DNA from: Vitreoscilla stercoraria DSM 513
GTDB lineage: Bacteria > Pseudomonadota > Gammaproteobacteria > Burkholderiales > Neisseriaceae
NCBI RefSeq assembly: GCF_000382305.1
Contig: NZ_KB908025.1
Span: forward strand, 92,068 to 156,067
Length of the DNA: 64,000 nucleotides
Direction: 5' to 3'
Position 1 is the stretch's first letter; each line of letters begins with the position of its first letter. The notes beneath the pieces were generated by a model. That model ran no database searches, had not been told where the DNA came from, and saw only the letters and a program-made list of their open reading frames with translations. The position numbers and the translations under genes are program-made. Shown piece after piece: positions 60,177 through 64,000 of the stretch.

Positions 60177-60211
60177 ACAGGACGCTTTTGCCAAGGGTGA
60201 AAGCGTCCTGT
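60177..60211. repeat. Outward-facing uptake-repeat pair between proS and dgt
   Basis: ACAGGACGCTTT, an 11-nt loop, AAAGCGTCCTGT. The order is opposite to the other pairs, the loop is larger and there is no T-run, so termination is doubtful. A TATTAT box follows at about 60214, for dgt. Confidence 0.7.
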
Positions 60212-60245
60212 ACTATTATGTGGCGCCCTTTAATAAGGAATGTTT

Positions 60246-61595
60246 ATGACAATGAATTGGCAACAGCTGCTCAGCGCACAACGTTTTAAGCAAATCGATG
60301 GCGAGGTGATGCCTACGCGCACCCCTTCTACTCAAGAAGGCATCGATGCGCTGCGCACAGATTTTCACATCGATTACGATCGTGTGGTGTTTTCAGGTGC
60401 ATTTCGGCGTTTGGGTCGCAAAACCCAAGTGCATCCGTTTGCGGAAAACGATTTGACACACAATCGATTGACTCACAGCGTGGAAGTGGCCAGTGTGGGG
60501 CGTAGCATCGGCAATCGTGTCGGAGCGATGCTGGCGCATGGTGGGTTTTTGCCTGCTAACTACACGCCTCAAGACATCGGTGGCGTGGTTCAGGTCGCTT
60601 GTTTGGCGCATGATTTGGGCAATCCACCGTTTGGACACACTGGTGAAGATGCATTGCGCGATTGGTTTCGCAATCCGCAACATGCGCATTATTTGGCACT
60701 TTTGAGTGCTGCCGAGCGTTGTGATTTACAAACTTATGAAGGCAATGCCCACAGTTTGCGCACAGTTTCTGCTTTAGAAATGTATCGCCATCGTGGCGGC
60801 ATGCGTTTGACCGCTGCAACAATAGGAACTTTGCTCAAATACCCTTGGACGAGTTCTGAACCCAATATGGGACAACATAAATTCAATGTTTATCAAGCTG
60901 AGTTGCCGTATGTGCGCCGTGTGGCGGATGAATTGGGCTTGATATCTGTGAACACTGACCGTTGGGTGCGACATCCTTTGTCGTATTTGATGGAAGCGGC
61001 AGATGACATTTGTTATGCCTTATTGGATTTGGAAGATGCGGTTGAAATTGGTTTGCTGTCGGATTTGCAAGTGGAGGCGATTTTGTCGAAATTGACGTTT
61101 GTTGAATCTACTTGGCAAGCGCAATCGGCACGCCAAAAATGTGCCATGTTGCGTGGCGTGGCGGTGGGTCGGGCGGTGGAAGACGTTGCCAATACTTTTA
61201 TGTTGCATCAGCAAGAATTATTAGCAGGCGCATTTCAAGGCAAAGATTTGTTGGCATTTTGTTCTAATGAGGTGCGAGATACTTTGGAAGTGGCCAAAGA
61301 AGCAGCACGCCAGTATATTTTCCGACATCCGAGCAAATTGATGAATGAAATTGCAGCATTTCCTTGTTTGGGACAAATTTTGGAATTGTTATTGCCTGCG
61401 GTATTGGCTTATGTGGTGGAAAGAAAAGTCAGCCACAGACAATCTTTGGTCTTGGAATTGTTAAAAGAAGACCCTATTTTAGAAACAGACAGCGTTTATC
61501 AAGCCTATATGAAAGTGTTGGATTTTGTCGGTGGCATGACCGACAATGCCGCAGCCAAAATGGCCCGCGAAATATCTGGCATCAGTATGGTGTAA
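60246..61595 (+). CDS. dgt: Deoxyguanosinetriphosphate triphosphohydrolase-like protein (Dgt)
   Basis: HD-domain enzyme that splits dNTPs to nucleoside and triphosphate. 449 residues. VVFSGAFRRLGRKTQVHPF near 40-58, NRLTHSVEVASVGRSIG near 65-81 (HD His), ACLAHDLGNPPFGHTGE near 118-134 (HD pair), and MEAADDICYALLDLEDAVE near 240. Proteins of this length are often annotated dGTPase-like; true preference for dGTP is not shown. Three in-frame ATGs lie at 60240, 60246 and 60252; AAGGA stands 7 nt before the second. Confidence 0.92.
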   Translation: MTMNWQQLLSAQRFKQIDGEVMPTRTPSTQEGIDALRTDFHIDYDRVVFSGAFRRLGRKTQVHPFAENDLTHNRLTHSVEVASVGRSIGNRVGAMLAHGGFLPANYTPQDIGGVVQVACLAHDLGNPPFGHTGEDALRDWFRNPQHAHYLALLSAAERCDLQTYEGNAHSLRTVSALEMYRHRGGMRLTAATIGTLLKYPWTSSEPNMGQHKFNVYQAELPYVRRVADELGLISVNTDRWVRHPLSYLMEAADDICYALLDLEDAVEIGLLSDLQVEAILSKLTFVESTWQAQSARQKCAMLRGVAVGRAVEDVANTFMLHQQELLAGAFQGKDLLAFCSNEVRDTLEVAKEAARQYIFRHPSKLMNEIAAFPCLGQILELLLPAVLAYVVERKVSHRQSLVLELLKEDPILETDSVYQAYMKVLDFVGGMTDNAAAKMAREISGISMV

Positions 61596-61606
61596 GCGTC
61601 CTGTAA
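61596..61606 (+). repeat. Uptake-like repeat directly after the dgt stop
   Basis: Exact copy; the stop TAA supplies its usual leading AA. Confidence 0.8.
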
Positions 61607-61641
61607 ACATTGACAACGCCGTGAGGCGAGGAAAGTAAGAG

Positions 61642-62376
61642 ATGGAATTAGAATCGATGCGTTTGTCCAAACGCATGGCACAATTGGGTTTGTGTTCACG
61701 CCGTGAAGCAGATACGTATATTGAACAAGGTTTGGTGAAGGTCAATGGTGTGGTGGCAATATTGGGACAGAAAGTTACCGAAGCCGATCGCATTGATTTG
61801 GCCAAGCAAGCCCACGAAGCACAAGCGGAACGTGTGACCATATTGCTCAATAAGCCTGTCGGCTTTGTATCGGGTTCACCTGAAAAAGAATACCGTGCTG
61901 CCATTGAGTTGATTACTGCGCAAAACCACTGGAGCGAGGATACCAGTCGCCGCACGTTCAAACCATTTATGCTCAAAGGTTTGGCTCCTGCAGGCCGCTT
62001 GGACATTGATTCAACGGGTTTGTTGGTGTTGACACAAGACGGTCGTGTGGCCAAGCATTTGATTGGTGAAGACAGTCGCACTGACAAAGAGTATTTGGTG
62101 CGTGTGCGCGGTCAAATTCAGCCTAATGGTTTGGCTTTGCTCAATCATGGTTTGAGTTTGGATGGCGAGGCGTTAAAACCTGCACGTGTGACATGGCAAA
62201 ACGAAGACCAATTGCGCTTTATTTTGCGCCAAGGTAAAAAACGCCAAATTCGCCGCATGTGTGAATTGGTAGGCTTGCGAGTGGTAGGTTTGAAACGCAT
62301 TCGTATTGGCCAAATCAAATTGGGTAATTTACCGCAAGGTCAATGGCGTTTTGTACGTCCTGAAGAACAGTTTTAA
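61642..62376 (+). CDS. rRNA pseudouridine synthase, RsuA/RluB family
   Basis: 244 residues. S4 RNA-binding domain at the N-terminus (LSKRMAQLGLCSRREADTYIEQG, ~8-30, then VKVNG), followed by the RsuA-type catalytic domain: LNKPVGFVSGSP near 69, APAGRLDIDSTGLLVLTQDG near 113-132 with the catalytic Asp, and the C-terminal QGKKRQIRRMCELVGLRVVGLKRI (split QGKKRQIRRMCE / LVGLRVVGLKRI). Which rRNA base it modifies (RluB, RluE, RluF or RsuA role) cannot be fixed from sequence. GAGGAAAG lies before the ATG. It leads a unit with the GAF-like gene and ribA. Confidence 0.92.
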   Translation: MELESMRLSKRMAQLGLCSRREADTYIEQGLVKVNGVVAILGQKVTEADRIDLAKQAHEAQAERVTILLNKPVGFVSGSPEKEYRAAIELITAQNHWSEDTSRRTFKPFMLKGLAPAGRLDIDSTGLLVLTQDGRVAKHLIGEDSRTDKEYLVRVRGQIQPNGLALLNHGLSLDGEALKPARVTWQNEDQLRFILRQGKKRQIRRMCELVGLRVVGLKRIRIGQIKLGNLPQGQWRFVRPEEQF

Positions 62377-62385
62377 GGTGGCGTG

Positions 62386-63042
62386 ATGAGTCAAAATTTA
62401 ATCAAAGATTATTTGCGCACCCAAGGAATCAAATTGCCAATTGAGATGGTGCAAGTGGCGTATTTGACTTTGGGTACGGTTTACAACGTTGCTGAAGTCA
62501 AGGATTTGCCAGCAAACCTATGGCAAGACACGACATATGATTTTGATGCGGTTTCTGTTTTGGAGCAATCCGGGATTCACAACGATTTTTTGCGTTCGGT
62601 ATATGCTGTTTTGGATTCCACTTTCCAGCGCTATCCAGCCAAAGTAGCTTTGTATGTGGTGCAGCCTGAAGTAGAAGGTTTGGTTTTGAACCGTTTTTGG
62701 CACAATGGCATGAATATGCCACAAAGTTTGAATGCTGCTGAGCATGGGCAATGCTTGCTGCATCGTGTGGCGCAAACAGGTTGGGGTCAGTTGATTGACG
62801 ATGCTCAGCGCTGGGTCAATATCAGTGAAATGAGTGCTGAAGAGAGCCATTTGGGCTTGAGCCAAATGTTGTGGCCGTTGACCACGCCCAGTGGTGCGGT
62901 TTTGGGTGTTTTGTATGTGACCTCGCCAGAAGTGGCTGCGTTTGATGAAAATGCACAAGCTTGGTGGTTGGGTGCGGCTTTGACGGTAGCTGATGCTTTG
63001 TACAATGTATTTCCGCCTGTGGGCGCAGATTTAGAGGATTAA
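62386..63042 (+). CDS. GAF-domain-like protein
   Basis: 218 residues, no signal or membrane segment. The middle and end (VSVLEQSGIHNDFLRSVYAV near 58, then PLTTPSGAVLGVLYVTSPEVAAF near 165, split after AVLGVL) fit a GAF-type sensor fold. No output domain or Cys/His cofactor site is evident, so ligand and role are unknown. ATG 62386 (AAGGTG 5 nt upstream) is preferred to GTG 62383. It lies 9 nt after the pseudouridine synthase gene and 1 nt before ribA, thus in one coupled unit. Confidence 0.6.
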   Translation: MSQNLIKDYLRTQGIKLPIEMVQVAYLTLGTVYNVAEVKDLPANLWQDTTYDFDAVSVLEQSGIHNDFLRSVYAVLDSTFQRYPAKVALYVVQPEVEGLVLNRFWHNGMNMPQSLNAAEHGQCLLHRVAQTGWGQLIDDAQRWVNISEMSAEESHLGLSQMLWPLTTPSGAVLGVLYVTSPEVAAFDENAQAWWLGAALTVADALYNVFPPVGADLED

Positions 63043-63043
63043 T

Positions 63044-63673
63044 ATGATTTATCAACCTGAAATCAAACCCAATCAACCACAAAATGATATCGAAGTGCGT
63101 CATGTTGCTACTTGTCGTTTGCCAACTGAATGGGGCGAATTTCAAATGCATGGATTTGAAGAAGTCATCAGTGGTCAAGACCATGTGGCTTTGACCATGG
63201 GTGATGTCAATCATGGTGAGCCCGTTTTAACGCGTGTTCATTCTGAGTGTTTGACAGGTGATGCTTTGTTTTCGCAACGTTGTGATTGTGGTCCACAATT
63301 ACAGGCCGCTATGCAAGCGATACAAGCCCAAGGTCGTGGCTGTATTGTGTATTTGCGTCAAGAAGGTCGCGGCATAGGCTTAATCAATAAAATTCGTGCT
63401 TATCAATTGCAAGATCAAGGCATGGATACCGTTGAAGCGAATGTGGCTTTGGGCTTGCCTGTGGATGCCCGTAATTTTGTGCTGGCTCGCAATATATTGC
63501 GTTTTTTACATATTACCGATATTACATTAATGACCAACAATCCACAAAAGGTAGAAACTTTACAGGACGCTGGTATCAATGTGGTGGCGCGTGAGCCATT
63601 GATTGTGGGTTTGAATCGTGAAAACGAAGCTTATTTGCAAACCAAACACGATAAATTGGGACACATGTTGTAA
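63044..63673 (+). CDS. ribA: GTP cyclohydrolase II RibA
   Basis: First step of riboflavin synthesis from GTP. 209 residues, the stand-alone form without a RibB domain. Zinc site SECLTGDALFSQRCDCGPQL near 68-87 with three Cys, YLRQEGRGIGL near 104, DTVEANVALGLPVDAR near 126, and LMTNNPQKVETL near 160. ATG follows the previous stop after one base. No FMN riboswitch precedes it. Two repeats inside are read as LQAAM and LQDAG. Confidence 0.97.
   Translation: MIYQPEIKPNQPQNDIEVRHVATCRLPTEWGEFQMHGFEEVISGQDHVALTMGDVNHGEPVLTRVHSECLTGDALFSQRCDCGPQLQAAMQAIQAQGRGCIVYLRQEGRGIGLINKIRAYQLQDQGMDTVEANVALGLPVDARNFVLARNILRFLHITDITLMTNNPQKVETLQDAGINVVAREPLIVGLNRENEAYLQTKHDKLGHML
63299..63309 (-). repeat. Uptake-like repeat, G variant, in ribA
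   Basis: Complement of GCGGCCTGTAA, read as LQAA. Confidence 0.7.
63560..63570 (-). repeat. Uptake-like repeat in ribA
   Basis: Exact repeat, read as LQDA. Confidence 0.8.
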
Positions 63674-63777
63674 TAGAATTGGGGCGTGTTCACTCGGTGT
63701 TGATTGGATTTTAGATAAAATCAAAACTTTTTTTTCTTTATGGAACAATCCTATTGGAAAATACTTTGTTTTGATGC

Positions 63778-63806
63778 TTGCGGCAAATCGGTTCCTATGT
63801 TTTAAT
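63778..63806 (+). promoter_or_regulatory. Promoter of the tRNA-Val/tRNA-Asp unit
   Basis: TTGCGG at 63778-63783, a 17-nt spacer, TTTAAT at 63801-63806, 33 nt before tRNA-Val. Confidence 0.5.
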
Positions 63807-63839
63807 ACGCCCTCTAAACGAATTGCATGAAGCAACTCG

Positions 63840-63915
63840 GGGTGATTAGCTCAGTTGGTAGAGCGTCTGCCTTACAAGCAGAATGTCGGCGGTTCGACTC
63901 CGTCATCACCCACCA
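63840..63915 (+). tRNA. tRNA-Val (anticodon TAC)
   Basis: 76 nt with encoded CCA. GGGTGAT pairs with ATCACCC, anticodon loop CTTACAA. Confidence 0.97.
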
Positions 63916-63923
63916 AGAAATTA

Positions 63924-64000
63924 GCGGTGGTAGCTCAGTTGGTTAGAGTATCGGCCTGTCACGCCGAGGGTCGCGGGTTCGAGTCCCGTCCGCCGCGCCA
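63924..64000 (+). tRNA. tRNA-Asp (anticodon GTC)
   Basis: 77 nt with encoded CCA that ends on the last base of the window. GCGGTGG pairs with CCGCCGC (one G-T), anticodon loop CTGTCAC. It lies 8 nt after tRNA-Val, so one transcript; more tRNAs may follow outside. Confidence 0.96.

Noticed and set aside
1016..63570. The scattered GCGTCCTGTAA copies as a CRISPR array, REP/BIME elements or transposon ends.
   Set aside because: They are 11-13 nt, dispersed, occur in both genes and gaps, show no target duplication and no regular spacing.

Overview
The window looks like chromosome of a Neisseriaceae-type betaproteobacterium. Three things point there: a divergent mtrR / mtrC-mtrD-mtrE efflux locus, betaproteobacterial housekeeping genes throughout, and a dense short repeat whose CCTG core resembles the DNA uptake sequence (DUS) of that family. 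The repeat is GCGTCCTGTAA, usually preceded by AA, with a common variant GCGGCCTGTAA. By hand count there are about 35 exact copies. It is not one of the Neisseria, Kingella, Eikenella or Simonsiella dialects I remember, so the genus is left open; a PHB-type acetoacetyl-CoA reductase is also present. No phage, insertion sequence, CRISPR array or rRNA operon was seen.

Layout. 0-5 kb: end of putA, a 27-codon minus-strand gene with its own signals, trmA, trpE and an alpha/beta hydrolase. 5-15.5 kb (minus): aroC, a lipoprotein and a zinc metalloprotease; miaA; phaB with a cardiolipin-synthase-like PLD protein; then purC, an AsmA-like protein and a stand-alone MnmC oxidase domain. 15.6-18.8 kb (plus): thiL-pgpA-apaG and an MFS transporter. 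18.8-22.9 kb: an Orn/Lys/Arg decarboxylase, three identical tRNA-Thr genes, a roadblock-like protein and a degenerate DAHP-synthase-like protein. 22.9-29.9 kb: mtrCDE/mtrR with a perfect palindrome inside the efflux promoter. 30-36.8 kb: MoxR, DUF58, TgpA-type transglutaminase and a 979-residue protein that looks like a divergent bacterial tubulin-like protein. This last block is the best candidate for a poorly described system.

36.8-48.8 kb: soluble RnfB-type ferredoxin, I78 inhibitor lipoprotein, glnA, aroE-mtgA, dapB, bamE, fur-aat-dapD, a polyamine-type binding lipoprotein with a PuuB-like oxidase, and trxC. 49-58 kb: an orphan protein, pirin, DUF924, ilvB-ilvH-ilvC, a small acidic protein, a methyltransferase, a 2OG-Fe(II) oxygenase and trmB. 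58-64 kb: proS, dgt, an rRNA pseudouridine synthase, a GAF-like protein, ribA, tRNA-Val and tRNA-Asp.

Many transcription units end in hairpins made of two inverted copies of the uptake-like repeat, so one element appears to serve both as uptake tag and terminator. Inside genes the same repeat is read in few frames and gives recurring peptides (LQDA, LQAA, TGR). All positions were read by eye and may be off by a base in places; no database search was possible.
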